A DNA stretch of 64,000 nt from an uncultured Methanobrevibacter sp. (GTDB lineage: Archaea > Methanobacteriota > Methanobacteria > Methanobacteriales > Methanobacteriaceae), in assembly GCF_902771435.1 (NCBI RefSeq), contig NZ_CACXXB010000004.1, forward strand, positions 1-64,000. Reading direction: 5' to 3'. Below the pieces are notes generated by a model, which was not told where the DNA came from, searched no databases, and worked only from the letters and a program-made list of their open reading frames with translations. Each line of letters begins with the position of its first letter. Within the stretch, counting starts at the first letter, position 1. Of this stretch, positions 1 to 9,886 are shown piece by piece. The position numbers and the translations under genes are program-made.

Positions 1-522
1 AATCAACAATACTCTCATATCTCAATTCTTTAGTGTTGAAGATCTCAGTAACTTTAACATCAGTTAAATTACAATCACCAGTATTAGTAACAACAATCAA
101 GAACCTGACAGTATTATTAACAAATACACCATTATCAAGAGTTACTTTAACAACAGACATATTAGGTTTATAAACTGTAGTAGTATTATTACCAGTTTTG
201 TTATCAGTCTGATTAGATGAAGCATTAACTTGGTTTAATAAAGTACCGTTCACTAAAGCAGTAAATACAATAGTGAAGTTAGCACTCTCACCAACAGTCA
301 AATTACCATCATAATCGAAAACAAAGTCGCCGGATTTAGACCATCTACCAGTAGAATCAACAATACTTTCATATCTCAATTCAGCAGCATCAAAGTCTTC
401 AGTAACTTTAACATCAGTTAAATTACATTTACCAGTGTTAGTAACAACAATCACAAATCTAACAGTATTATTAACAAATACGCCATTATCAAGAGTAATC
501 TTTTCAACAGTCATGTTTGGAT
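1..522 (-). repeat. Tandem DUF11-like repeats, 354-bp period
   Basis: The segment beginning at position 1 recurs at 355 with long nearly identical DNA stretches, so the period is 354 bp or 118 residues. Each unit encodes a beta-sandwich domain with the shared motif LDNGVFVNNTVRF. The array continues past the left edge. High DNA identity suggests recent duplication or gene conversion. Confidence 0.8.
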
Positions 523-3500
523 TTTGAGGAATGTAATTGTTGGTAATTGTGTAATTAGAAAGACTGCTATTAGTTACAGTAGAAGTGTAATTATCAACTG
601 TCAACTCTTGAATAGAGTAAACAATTTCTTTACCATTAGCATAAACTGGTAAATCAGTGAAACTAGCATTCCAAACATTACCAGTACCGCTTAAAGTAAC
701 ATTAGCATAATAAACACCATCAGCATATAACACAAAGGTTACGTTTTGAGGCCTATTACCATAATAATTATTATAGTCATTCCAAACTTTAGTAACATTC
801 ACACTTGTGAAATTAACCACACGAGTGTTAGTAATAGTGTAATTAGCAAGACTGCTATTGGTTACACTGGAAGTATAATTAGCAACAGGTAACTCATCAA
901 CAGTATAAACAATCGCTGTACCATTACTGTACATAGTTGGTAAATCAGTGAAATTACCAGTCCAAACATTACCAGTACCGTTTAAATAAATTCGGGCATA
1001 TTCATTACCGTCAGCATATAACACAAAGGTCACATTCTGAGGCCTGAAACCATCATGGTCATCACTGTCATTCCAAACTTTAGTAACGTTGATTGTTATT
1101 TTATTGTAGACAGTTACATTAGCACTGGAATTAGTCTCGTTAGTAATATTGGACTTGGCTGTTACATTATTTATTAAAGTACCATTGGTTAATGTTCTAA
1201 ACCAAATTGTAAATGTTGCATTTTCACCAATGCCCAAAACATTTTGATAAGTGAAAACATCACCTGACTTATTCCACAACGCATTATCTGTGTGGTCAAG
1301 GTATTCCAACTCGGAACTGTTATAAATCTCGTTTACGGTCACATTTCCTAAGACACGATTTCCTGTGTTGATTACAGTAATATTGAATGCAACAATATCA
1401 TCAATATACAAAATTGCTGTACCGTTTAATGAATCTTTATCAACAGTCATATTAGGACCATAACTGTCAACGACAACAATAATTGTTTCATTGCTGATTT
1501 CTGTATAATAGGTTGTTTCATTATACCATGCTTTGATAAGATATACTCCAACGCCCAAATCAGAAAGGTCAATTGAGATACTTCCATCAATGTCAGTTAT
1601 CGCAGAGCCGTTTCTAATTAGTTCGCCGGTTTCATTATTGTATATCTCATAATATATAACCTGATTATCTTCGAGATCATCAATGTATATGTTGGTTCCG
1701 TTGAAATTAGAATATCCTAAAACAGGAGTTAAATCTTCATTAGGTGTTCTTCTATCTTCCACTACTCCATTATGATAGAATGGGAATGTGATATTTCTTA
1801 TTGTTATAGCGCTTTCAGCATTAAGGTTATGTATTGCATTAGCAATATTGTCTCCTCCTATATGGCTGAATTTAACAATTTTTTCATCTCCCACTTGATA
1901 TACAGTACCATTTTCCGGAGCTGCAAGAAGATAATAGGAATGAGCTTGGTTATCATACAATTTTGAGTCATGTATGCTTAAACCTACTGTATCGCCCACA
2001 TAAATTGCTGAACCGTTAGTTGCAGTGTTATTGTAGAAATCCGCCTGAACATCTACATTATGTGAACCGGTTATTAGGAAACCTCCTCCTATACCGTCAC
2101 CATCGGCGATATCACCTAATGCATGATTGCTGATGAATGTTGAATTTTCAACTGTTACCTCATAACCATTTCTAACTTCTGCAAAACCGCCTTTTAGGGC
2201 AGTATTGTTATATCCATAGATTTGGTCTAATTTCAAGGTTACATCAAGACCGCCTATTCCACCACCGCTTAATTTAGCATGGTTGGATGAAATATTGTTG
2301 TTTGTGAAATATGTAATCTCTTCACCCCAACCTTCTACATAAGCTGCTCCACCAGTTGTATGGGCTTCATTGAATGTGATATTGTTGTTGGTGAAATTTG
2401 AATTTTCTCCAAATACACTGATTCCACCACCAAAGTTAGCAGTGTTATCTGATATATTGTTGTCTGAAAATGTACAGTTATTTCCAGCAGCATAAATTCC
2501 ACCACCGAAACCTGATGCTTCATTAGATGATATAGTGTTATTTATGAAACTACATTCATCACCATCGACTGAAATTGCACCACCTGCACCTGCAGTTACA
2601 TTGTTGTCTGTAAAAATGGAATTTTTAACAGTAACATTGTTTCCGTGAACTTGTGTTGAACCACCGAAATCTTTAGCTGTGTTGTTTTTTGATGTGATAT
2701 TATCAAAAAAGGTAGAGTTTCCTAAGACGTATACAGCACCACCTTCGGATTTAGCCTGGTTATTTGAAAGGCTTACGTTAATAAAATCACAATTGTTTCC
2801 GTAAACGGCTAATCCTCCACCATTTACCTCAGCTGTGTTATTGTCCATGACACAATTTCTAACTGTATTGTCATCACCTTCAATACAAGAGGAACCACCA
2901 AATCTAGCTGTGTTATTTACAGAAGTTACATTATCAAATACATTATTGTTTCCTATAACATAAACTGCCCCACCTTGTTCAGTAGCGTTACAGTTGGATA
3001 TGGTAAGATTTTCAAAAGTACAATTGTCACCACCAACGTTCAAACCGCCACCTCTCAAATCGGCTGTGTTATTGTCCAGGTTACAATTTGTAACTGTAAC
3101 ATTATTTCCTCTGATAAATGTGGAACCTCCACGGTAAGCGGAGTTGTTGTTTGAGTGAACATTATCGACCAAGATATTGTCACCAACAATATCAAATCCA
3201 CCACCTAAACCGGAAGTCTCGTTTCTGGTTTCGTTGAAGATAGCTCTATTGTTGTTCAACTCACCGTTGAGTACTTTAACATTTGTACCATTAATGAATG
3301 CAGATCCTCCACGTTCGGCGGTGTTGTTATCTGCAGTGATACCATTTATTGTAGTACTGTTGGATAAAATGTATAGACCACCACCCATGGTACCTGCCTT
3401 GTTGTTGGATACACTAATATTGTTTACTGTACAGTTGTAACCTGCAATGTTTAGACCACCACCACGGAGTGTTGCATTGTTTCCGTCTAATACACAATCC

Positions 3501-6500
3501 TTAATGGATGTATTGTTTCCACGAATAAAGCTTGATCCACCACGGTAAGCGGAGTTATTAGTTGATGTAACATTGATGAAAGTACAGCCGTTTCCGACTA
3601 CATCCAATGCTCCACCTAAACCAGTACCATCAGTACCGTTGTATATAGCTTTGTTACCGTTGAATGTGGAGTTTTCAACTATTGTGTTGTCACCGAGGAT
3701 ATATGATGAACCTCCGCGTTGAGCAGTGTTGTTAACAGAATGAATATCATAGAAATGGATTCCATCACTTTTTACGTAAACTGCACCACCATCACGGTCT
3801 GCATAGTTGTTTGAAACGTCAATATCATAGATTTGACAGTTTTCACCGGCGATGTCCAATCCACCACCTCTACCACTAGTGTTGGATCCGTTGAAAAGAG
3901 CTCTGTTGTTATCCAATGTACAGTTATGTACAAGAATATTGTTTCCTTCAATGAATGTGGAACCTCCTCTAGAAGCAGTGTTGTTGATAGAATGAACATC
4001 CTCAAATGTTGCGCCATTACCTTTAACGTAAACAGCACCACCGTCGGCACCTGCAACGTTATTGGACACATCAACATCATAGACATGACAATTGTCACCT
4101 GCAATGTTCAATCCGCCACCACGCAAAGTAGCATTGTTATTATCAAAGGTAGAATTATGAACAACAATATTCTCTCCTATGATAAATGTTGAACCACCAA
4201 GCGCAGCTGTGTTATTAACAGAATAAATGTCATATATTTCAAGGTCATTGGTTCTGATGTAGATAGCACCACCTTCACCGTCAGCATGGTTATCAGACAC
4301 AGTTAAGTTGTAAACATTACAATTTTCACCAGCAAGGTCAATTCCACCACCTCTACCACTGAAACCAGTAGCAGAAGAATTGAAAGCACTATTGCCAATT
4401 AAAGTACAATTGTGAACATTGGCATTATTACCTTCTACAAATGTGGAACCTCCACGATTAGCTGTGTTGTTAAATGAATACACATCAGTGAATGATGCAT
4501 CATTACCGACGACGTAAATAGCACCACCATCAGTACCTGCACGGTTATTAGACACATCAACGTTAGTTACATTACAATTGACACCTGCAACATTTAATCC
4601 TCCACCACGCAAAGTAGCATTGTTATTATCAAAGGTACAATTATTTACTAAGGTATTGTTACCACGAACGAATGCGGCACCACCAAGGCTAGCATTGTTA
4701 TAATTTGCAGTCACATTAACGAGTCTACAGTTGTCACCGAGGATATCCAATGCTCCACCGATACCGGAACCTTCATTACCATTATAAATAGCACTGTTGT
4801 TATTGAATGTGGAATTCAGTATAACTGCATTGTTACCTCTAATAAATGAGGAACCACCACGAACAGCAGTGTTGTTATTTGAGGTAATGTTGTTGAAATA
4901 TGCACCTTCTGTAATCAGATAAATAGCACCACCGTCGGTACCTGCTTTATTGTTTGATATGTCAGAATTTATGAATTCTGTAGGTGAAGATGTAGCGTTG
5001 ATGAAAAATCCACCACCTTCAGAAATAGCGGTGTTGTTTTCAAAGCTACTGTTGAGAACTGAAACAGTTTCAATAATAAATAAGTCAACTGCTCCACCTC
5101 TGTCTGCAGTGTTATTGTAACATTCACAGTCTACAATGTCTACATGATCAATATGATACATGTGAAGAGCACCACCTTGAGCCCTTTCGTCAGCACGGTC
5201 TCCTTTAGCGGTGTTTCCGATGAATGTTGTGTTTACGTAACTTAATGATGGCCTTGGAGTTACAATATCGTCGATTGTAACGTCAATACCACCACCGTTA
5301 CCGTTGAAAGCAGTGTTGTTAATTAATTCTGAATCATATGTGTTGAATCTACCTCTTAAAGCTCCACCATAAGAACCAGTATTATTTATGAAAGAAGAAT
5401 TATAAACGTTTACTTCCTGTACACATGACCAGATACCTCCTCCACCGTTTGGAACGGATCTTCCAGGCCCATGACCATCTTCGAAGGTACTTAATGCTGT
5501 GTTATTAATGAAAGTGGAATTGTAGAAATTCCAGCCAGCAGCATCATTGTTTACTCTTACAGCACCACCACCGATATTAGCGGTGTTGTTGATAAAAGTA
5601 CAATTATTGATTGCTCCATTAGTACCTCCTACTATATCAATGGCACCACCATAATCGGTATTGTTACCATTGATGAATGTGATGCCTTGGAGAGTTACAC
5701 CATCAACATTAGTTATTGTGAATATTCCTGATTTTCCTTCAGCATTTAATACGGTACCGTCAACACCAATGATTGAAATTGGTTTATTAATTACCATTTC
5801 ATCACTAAGATCATTGATATAAGTGACTCCTGATAGATAAATAAGGTCTCCAGGAGCTGCCGCATTAATGGCATTTTGAATATCGCTGAATCTATTTCCG
5901 GTAACTATATTATATAAAGGACCTTCTTTCACAAGGGATTCATCATCTGGACAATATGCCTTATAAGTATATTCGCCAAATGGGATATTGCTGTAATCAT
6001 ATTCTATTTGACCGTTCTCATCTGTCGGTTTTGTAACAGTATCAATTAAAGTACTGCCAGAATTAATTTCCACAGTAACATCCATGTCATTTAAAGTATA
6101 TGTTGTTCCTTCTGTAATGTCAACAGAAACTCTTTTATGACCATCCCAATAACTTAAATTATTTAAATCGGCACCACCGACTATTGCATTTCCAAAATCT
6201 CCACTTAAAGTGAATATTAAAGAATCATCTCCTCTGGAAACATCCATATTTGATGTTCCTTCAAAGCAGGAGTCTGAAACCTGCAAACCTTCACCGTCAC
6301 TGTAAATGCCAGTACCTTGATTAGCAGTGTTGCCTATGGAAGTAAGATTGTCGATTACAGTATCATAACAATCAGAGCCAATAGATATTCCACCACCAAA
6401 ATTAGCTCTATTATCACGGATATTACAATTGGAAATATTTGCATAGTCATGCATTACCTGTATGGCACCAGCATATTGTGAAGCAGAATTTTCTACAAAA

Positions 6501-7339
6501 TTACAATTATCAATCTTAATATTTGCAGCATCAATGTCAATGGCTCCAGCAGAACCTTCAGCCCGATTATTATTAAAATTACAATTAGTAATCTTTGAAT
6601 CAGAACCATCTACATAAATTGCTCCACCAGTTCCACCCCATCTCGCAAAATTGTTTGTAAAATTACAATTGTCAATCTTGGTATTTGAACCTTCTTGAGT
6701 AATATATACTGCACCACCATATGCATATTGGCAGCTATCAAATACACAATTTGATATTGTACAATCAGATGCATCAACATTAACTGCAGAACCATACTCA
6801 AAACCTCCTTGACCGGGTACAGACCCACCTAAAGAATTAACAAATATGATATTTGTCAAAGTGATTCCGGATGCTTCAAGTTTAAAAACTTTACAACCAT
6901 TATCTGCATTAATCCCGGCAGTTAAAGTTGAAAAGCTACCAGGGTTTGAACTTGTCCCACCACTAATAGTAATGTCCTGAACAGTAACCCTTATCAGGCA
7001 ATTTTGATTCCACTGCTCCCAGGTGCCTCTATTGTAATCGCCACCTAAATAAACAGTATCTCCTGGGTTCAAATTATTACCCGTAGGGTCATCAAAAAAG
7101 TTCTTAATATCCTGGAAGGTATTTCCTGAGAGATTATGCACAGTTGCAGTTAAAATCTCATTATCTTTACTAATTTGTAGGTTATCCATCGCAGATTCAC
7201 TCGACAGTAAACCCGACATTTCATCACTCGTTTGCGTTAATGTCATATTATTCATTGCCGAATCTTGCGATGCACTAACTACTCCCATTAAAGATACGAA
7301 CAAGAATAATATCAAAATAAATAGAATTGGTTTTTTCAT
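1..7339 (-). CDS. Adhesin-like surface protein, 3' end outside window
   Basis: At least 2446 codons are present and the frame is still open at the left edge. The start is ATG at 7339, with GGAGGAG at 7352-7358 upstream. Residues 1 to about 25 form a signal peptide (MKKPILF followed by a hydrophobic stretch ending VVSAS). From about residue 100 to 1800 there are Asn-rich beta-helix rungs of the polymorphic outer membrane protein type, recurring as GGAIY or GGGI and NNCTF or NNTA motifs. Then come an Ig-like segment, a DUF11-like domain (about 1110-1470), two Cna-B-like domains with TKVWND (about 525-1105) and DUF11-like repeats to the edge. The frame at position 1 matches the frame at the start codon, and I saw no stop in the stretches I translated. 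Such proteins are typical of Methanobrevibacter; a role in adhesion to hosts or partner microbes is inferred. The membrane or wall anchor is not visible. Confidence 0.93.
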   Translation of the reverse strand, partial: MKKPILFILILFLFVSLMGVVSASQDSAMNNMTLTQTSDEMSGLLSSESAMDNLQISKDNEILTATVHNLSGNTFQDIKNFFDDPTGNNLNPGDTVYLGGDYNRGTWEQWNQNCLIRVTVQDITISGGTSSNPGSFSTLTAGINADNGCKVFKLEASGITLTNIIFVNSLGGSVPGQGGFEYGSAVNVDASDCTISNCVFDSCQYAYGGAVYITQEGSNTKIDNCNFTNNFARWGGTGGAIYVDGSDSKITNCNFNNNRAEGSAGAIDIDAANIKIDNCNFVENSASQYAGAIQVMHDYANISNCNIRDNRANFGGGISIGSDCYDTVIDNLTSIGNTANQGTGIYSDGEGLQVSDSCFEGTSNMDVSRGDDSLIFTLSGDFGNAIVGGADLNNLSYWDGHKRVSVDITEGTTYTLNDMDVTVEINSGSTLIDTVTKPTDENGQIEYDYSNIPFGEYTYKAYCPDDESLVKEGPLYNIVTGNRFSDIQNAINAAAPGDLIYLSGVTYINDLSDEMVINKPISIIGVDGTVLNAEGKSGIFTITNVDGVTLQGITFINGNNTDYGGAIDIVGGTNGAINNCTFINNTANIGGGAVRVNNDAAGWNFYNSTFINNTALSTFEDGHGPGRSVPNGGGGIWSCVQEVNVYNSSFINNTGSYGGALRGRFNTYDSELINNTAFNGNGGGIDVTIDDIVTPRPSLSYVNTTFIGNTAKGDRADERAQGGALHMYHIDHVDIVDCECYNNTADRGGAVDLFIIETVSVLNSSFENNTAISEGGGFFINATSSPTEFINSDISNNKAGTDGGAIYLITEGAYFNNITSNNNTAVRGGSSFIRGNNAVILNSTFNNNSAIYNGNEGSGIGGALDILGDNCRLVNVTANYNNASLGGAAFVRGNNTLVNNCTFDNNNATLRGGGLNVAGVNCNVTNVDVSNNRAGTDGGAIYVVGNDASFTDVYSFNNTANRGGSTFVEGNNANVHNCTLIGNSAFNSSATGFSGRGGGIDLAGENCNVYNLTVSDNHADGEGGAIYIRTNDLEIYDIYSVNNTAALGGSTFIIGENIVVHNSTFDNNNATLRGGGLNIAGDNCHVYDVDVSNNVAGADGGAVYVKGNGATFEDVHSINNTASRGGSTFIEGNNILVHNCTLDNNRALFNGSNTSGRGGGLDIAGENCQIYDIDVSNNYADRDGGAVYVKSDGIHFYDIHSVNNTAQRGGSSYILGDNTIVENSTFNGNKAIYNGTDGTGLGGALDVVGNGCTFINVTSTNNSAYRGGSSFIRGNNTSIKDCVLDGNNATLRGGGLNIAGYNCTVNNISVSNNKAGTMGGGLYILSNSTTINGITADNNTAERGGSAFINGTNVKVLNGELNNNRAIFNETRNETSGLGGGFDIVGDNILVDNVHSNNNSAYRGGSTFIRGNNVTVTNCNLDNNTADLRGGGLNVGGDNCTFENLTISNCNATEQGGAVYVIGNNNVFDNVTSVNNTARFGGSSCIEGDDNTVRNCVMDNNTAEVNGGGLAVYGNNCDFINVSLSNNQAKSEGGAVYVLGNSTFFDNITSKNNTAKDFGGSTQVHGNNVTVKNSIFTDNNVTAGAGGAISVDGDECSFINNTISSNEASGFGGGIYAAGNNCTFSDNNISDNTANFGGGISVFGENSNFTNNNITFNEAHTTGGAAYVEGWGEEITYFTNNNISSNHAKLSGGGIGGLDVTLKLDQIYGYNNTALKGGFAEVRNGYEVTVENSTFISNHALGDIADGDGIGGGFLITGSHNVDVQADFYNNTATNGSAIYVGDTVGLSIHDSKLYDNQAHSYYLLAAPENGTVYQVGDEKIVKFSHIGGDNIANAIHNLNAESAITIRNITFPFYHNGVVEDRRTPNEDLTPVLGYSNFNGTNIYIDDLEDNQVIYYEIYNNETGELIRNGSAITDIDGSISIDLSDLGVGVYLIKAWYNETTYYTEISNETIIVVVDSYGPNMTVDKDSLNGTAILYIDDIVAFNITVINTGNRVLGNVTVNEIYNSSELEYLDHTDNALWNKSGDVFTYQNVLGIGENATFTIWFRTLTNGTLINNVTAKSNITNETNSSANVTVYNKITINVTKVWNDSDDHDGFRPQNVTFVLYADGNEYARIYLNGTGNVWTGNFTDLPTMYSNGTAIVYTVDELPVANYTSSVTNSSLANYTITNTRVVNFTSVNVTKVWNDYNNYYGNRPQNVTFVLYADGVYYANVTLSGTGNVWNASFTDLPVYANGKEIVYSIQELTVDNYTSTVTNSSLSNYTITNNYIPQNPNMTVEKITLDNGVFVNNTVRFVIVVTNTGKCNLTDVKVTEDFDAAELRYESIVDSTGRWSKSGDFVFDYDGNLTVGESANFTIVFTALVNGTLLNQVNASSNQTDNKTGNNTTTVYKPNMSVVKVTLDNGVFVNNTVRFLIVVTNTGDCNLTDVKVTEIFNTKELRYESIVD
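4096..4644 (-). repeat. Direct repeat inside beta-helix coding region
   Basis: The stretch 4096-4158 recurs almost unchanged at 4582-4644. The offset is 486 bp (162 codons), so reading frame is kept. A second pair of similar blocks near 3844 and 4327 has an offset of about 483 bp, showing a higher-order repeat of about 161-162 residues that contains several beta-helix rungs. Confidence 0.7.
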
Positions 7340-7847
7340 TCTGATATTATCTCCTCCATTATGAATACAATTTTTTACTTACCCGTATAATAAATCAAAT
7401 TTATCATACCAATTTAATCACAATATATGATTAAATCATAAAAGAATGTCTAAGAATCATTTTAATTAATGAACAAAGCTAATTAAAACAAAAAATAGAA
7501 ACTCCTTTACGAAGTATATATTAGAATATGAAAGTATATAAATGTTATAATTAAATTACAAAATGGACTCTAAATATCAAATAAACATCATACAATAAAT
7601 TTTACAATATTTTTTCAGAAATACAAAAAAAACAAAAAATATAGTAAATGAGATTATTAACCTACATAAAAACATTAAAAAAATATGAAAATTTGGGAAT
7701 GACAGATAATAATTTAGATTGAGATTTTTTAAAGTTAATATGAAAAATCTAAATTTATATTTAATTGATATAATTTACAATTAATAAATTTGAAAATTGA
7801 TTTTACTCTGTAAAATTGCTTCGTCTAATCATACAATTTTAAACAAT
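7340..7847. promoter_or_regulatory. AT-rich intergenic region with adhesin promoter
   Basis: This 508-bp gap lies upstream of the adhesin gene and downstream of the methyltransferase gene, both on the minus strand. A good archaeal TATA match on the minus strand (TTTATATAC) is at 7534-7542. It would give a leader of roughly 170 nt. A second AT-rich TATA-like block is at about 7512-7522. A strong ribosome binding site GGAGGAG is at 7352-7358. Apart from the inverted repeat at 7711-7755 I see no gene here. Confidence 0.5.
7711..7755. repeat. Inverted repeat with 10-bp arms
   Basis: AATTTAGATT at 7711-7720 is exactly complementary to AATCTAAATT at 7746-7755, with a 25-nt spacer. A nested alternative pairs AGATTTTT with AAAAATCT. 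It lies about 95 nt past the methyltransferase stop codon, so it may mark the 3' end of that transcript. Archaea do not need hairpins for termination, so the role is uncertain. Confidence 0.45.
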
Positions 7848-8360
7848 CTATTTTTTGAGTGTCGGAGTCCACAAGTCAAATTCTTTAATTTGAGGTGGAA
7901 TGCCTGAATCATGATAACTTTCAAGATATCCTTCATTTGACACATAATCTTCCCCACTGCCTTCAGCAGAGTTGAAAAATTCCAAAAGGCCTCGGTTTCT
8001 GATTGCAGCATGCTTCGGCTTAAATGTCGAAGACCAGATGTAGAAAACTTTAAATACCGTATCCGGATGATATCCTCCACCTAAATCAATAGCCAGCACA
8101 TCACATTTTTGAATTTTAGAAAAAACTTCTCCAAGAACATCATGAAGTCGAACATCGCCTTTTATAAATTCAACATCAAGTTTTGACATTTCCTCTACTG
8201 ATTCCGGGGAGTTGTCAACAGCAATCACCCTGCATCTGTCTGAAAACAGTCTGGTTGTTCCACCGACATGACAACCCAATTCAATTATAGTATCCCCATC
8301 ACCAACCAGGTTCCGAAGATCTTTTCTATAATTTTTAACATCATAACTAAGTTTAATCAT
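7848..8360 (-). CDS. SAM-dependent methyltransferase-like protein
   Basis: The protein has 170 residues. It shows a class I methyltransferase fold: motif I ELGCHVGGTT at residues 27-36, an acidic residue after the second strand (AVDN, D49), and an IDLGGG segment near residue 92. Substrate unknown. Its start overlaps the 3' end of the pantoate kinase gene by 8 nt, so the two are very likely co-transcribed and translationally coupled. That hints at a link with CoA synthesis or simply a conserved operon. The last 40 residues (YHDSGIPPQIKEFDLW) contain no motif I can assign. Confidence is high for the fold, low for function. Confidence 0.75.
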   Translation of the reverse strand: MIKLSYDVKNYRKDLRNLVGDGDTIIELGCHVGGTTRLFSDRCRVIAVDNSPESVEEMSKLDVEFIKGDVRLHDVLGEVFSKIQKCDVLAIDLGGGYHPDTVFKVFYIWSSTFKPKHAAIRNRGLLEFFNSAEGSGEDYVSNEGYLESYHDSGIPPQIKEFDLWTPTLKK

Positions 8361-9201
8361 GAACTATCCCTGTATTGTTGAGTTTATCTATATGCAAGTT
8401 TTCAATGTTCAGCTTTTTGAATGCATCTTCATCATATGCAAATGCAAATACCGTATTTCCCAACATTGCCATGGAACTACCTAAAATATCACTGGAAGAT
8501 TTAAAATAATCAATTAGATTTTTCACTTCATCTGACATCAGGTTTATCTCATGTGAAAATTTTGAAGAAAATTCCAGAAAATTCTCCAATGTCGGATTAT
8601 CCTCAAAAAGTTCCAGATATTTGTCGCCGGAATTTGAAATAACTTCCGTATAATGAGAGTCTGAAATAATATCGGATGTTTCAATCCCCCCAAAGGTTTT
8701 CCAGCCAATAAACACATCCTCATCAAATGATTTTATCTCACCGATTCCAGGAGCTCCCGGTTTTGTCCTTAAAACCATTCCATGACCTGTTTGTGCTATT
8801 ACATCACCCAATCCAGCACCCAGATTGACTTCAGCCATATGTGCAATCTGGCCGCATAACTCATCGGAATAACCCAAATTTAAAAACTCGTTTAAAGCCA
8901 TCGTTAAGCTTAAAGCAGATGCTGCAGATGTTCCAAATCCTGCACCGATTGGAAGTTGAATATCTTGTGTGATTTTAAAATCTGTATTTTTTAACTCTAA
9001 AATAGACAAGACTTCATCAATTACTGTTGAACCTCCCTGATTAACATCTATAATCAGATTATCTGAAGGGGAGACAGTTGTCTTCACACCTTTTGTGAGT
9101 AAAAAACCTACACCACATGACCCATTTTTTAGTTTGATTTCATGGTTTTCAATTGTAAAAAAACCTGTAATGTGGCCGGGTACAAATACTGAATTAGTCA
9201 T
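8353..9201 (-). CDS. Pantoate kinase, archaeal GHMP family
   Basis: The protein has 282 residues. Archaeal pantoate kinase phosphorylates pantoate to 4-phosphopantoate, the archaeal route to CoA that bypasses the bacterial PanC/CoaA order. The N-terminus VFVPGHITGFF is characteristic of the archaeal family, and the GHMP ATP-binding motif PIGAGFGTSAASALS spans residues 84-98. Length matches the family. It is followed by the methyltransferase with an 8-nt overlap. Its partner enzyme, phosphopantothenate synthetase, is not in the window. Cytosolic. Confidence 0.88.
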   Translation of the reverse strand: MTNSVFVPGHITGFFTIENHEIKLKNGSCGVGFLLTKGVKTTVSPSDNLIIDVNQGGSTVIDEVLSILELKNTDFKITQDIQLPIGAGFGTSAASALSLTMALNEFLNLGYSDELCGQIAHMAEVNLGAGLGDVIAQTGHGMVLRTKPGAPGIGEIKSFDEDVFIGWKTFGGIETSDIISDSHYTEVISNSGDKYLELFEDNPTLENFLEFSSKFSHEINLMSDEVKNLIDYFKSSSDILGSSMAMLGNTVFAFAYDEDAFKKLNIENLHIDKLNNTGIVHD

Positions 9202-9282
9202 GTAAATAAATTTGTTATCTATTTTAATTATAATTAACTAAAAAAAGAAAATGAGAAAAATTGAAAAAAAGTGAAATAAAAA

Positions 9283-9789
9283 CTATTCATCAATCCATGC
9301 TTTTACAGTGTCTTTTACATCATATACATTTGCGCCCGGAATAGAAAGGCCGTTTTTAATTTCAGCGCCTTCACATAATTTTGCCAAATCCCTTTGTGAT
9401 GAGCCGAAACCTGATCCCTCATGAGTTACAAATGGCTTTACGACTTTTCCTGTAAAATCAAGCTGTTCCAGTTGGGTAAACATTGGCATCGGCAAGGTTC
9501 CCCACCAGTTTGGAAAACCTATATAAATTGTATCGTATTCATCAATACTGGCTAATGTTTCTTTGATTTCAGGTCTTGCATCGGCTTGCTGTTCCTTTTT
9601 GGCAACATCAATGCATTTCATGTAATCTGCAGGATATTCCTCAGCCGGTTCGACTTTAAATAAAGCAGCCCCGTCCAATTCCTGAATGTATTCTGCAATC
9701 ACTTCAGTGTTTCCCTTTTCAATATTTTTAAGTTCACCGCCGAAGTAGTTTTCACCGCTTCTTGAAAAATAAATAACTAAACTTGCCAT
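9283..9789 (-). CDS. Flavodoxin-like protein
   Basis: The protein has 168 residues. The N-terminal FMN phosphate-binding loop reads IYFSRSGEN (residues 6-14) and the second FMN-contact loop reads GFPNWWGTLPMPM near residue 95. The closest type is the single-domain NADPH-quinone-reductase-like flavodoxin annotated in many methanogens. It likely carries electrons or reduces quinone-like compounds under oxidative stress, but the partner is unknown. It stands alone on its transcript. Its promoter has a TATA-like element near 9822-9832 and, directly upstream, the 17-bp dyad at 9833-9849. It lies next to the F420H2 oxidase gene, another oxygen-related flavoprotein. Confidence 0.85.
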   Translation of the reverse strand: MASLVIYFSRSGENYFGGELKNIEKGNTEVIAEYIQELDGAALFKVEPAEEYPADYMKCIDVAKKEQQADARPEIKETLASIDEYDTIYIGFPNWWGTLPMPMFTQLEQLDFTGKVVKPFVTHEGSGFGSSQRDLAKLCEGAEIKNGLSIPGANVYDVKDTVKAWIDE

Positions 9790-9832
9790 AAAAATCCCTC
9801 ATTACTATATTAATAAGTTATCCATATAAAAA

Positions 9833-9849
9833 TGTTGCTAATTACAACA
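9833..9849. promoter_or_regulatory. Candidate operator dyad upstream of flavodoxin
   Basis: TGTTG at 9833-9837 and CAACA at 9845-9849 are inverted arms around a 7-nt spacer. The dyad touches the upstream (BRE) side of the TATA-like element and ends 43 nt from the start codon. The same arms, spacer length and flanking C and A recur upstream of the aldo/keto reductase gene at 46038-46054. Confidence 0.5.
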
Positions 9850-9886
9850 ATTACTTTTTTAATAAAAAAAATGAATAGTTTAAAAA

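Noticed and set aside
3833-4192. Plus-strand open frame of 119 codons, and several like it at 1772-1966, 3177-3440 and 3772-4104
   Set aside because: They lie inside the adhesin gene in other frames. The repetitive, Asn-rich codons of the real gene leave other frames open. They have no ribosome binding site and low-complexity translations.
1-5400. Possible CRISPR array because of many short similar blocks
   Set aside because: The repeats are in frame with a long protein, vary in sequence and spacing, and encode beta-helix rungs. No constant repeat with unique spacers and no cas genes are present.
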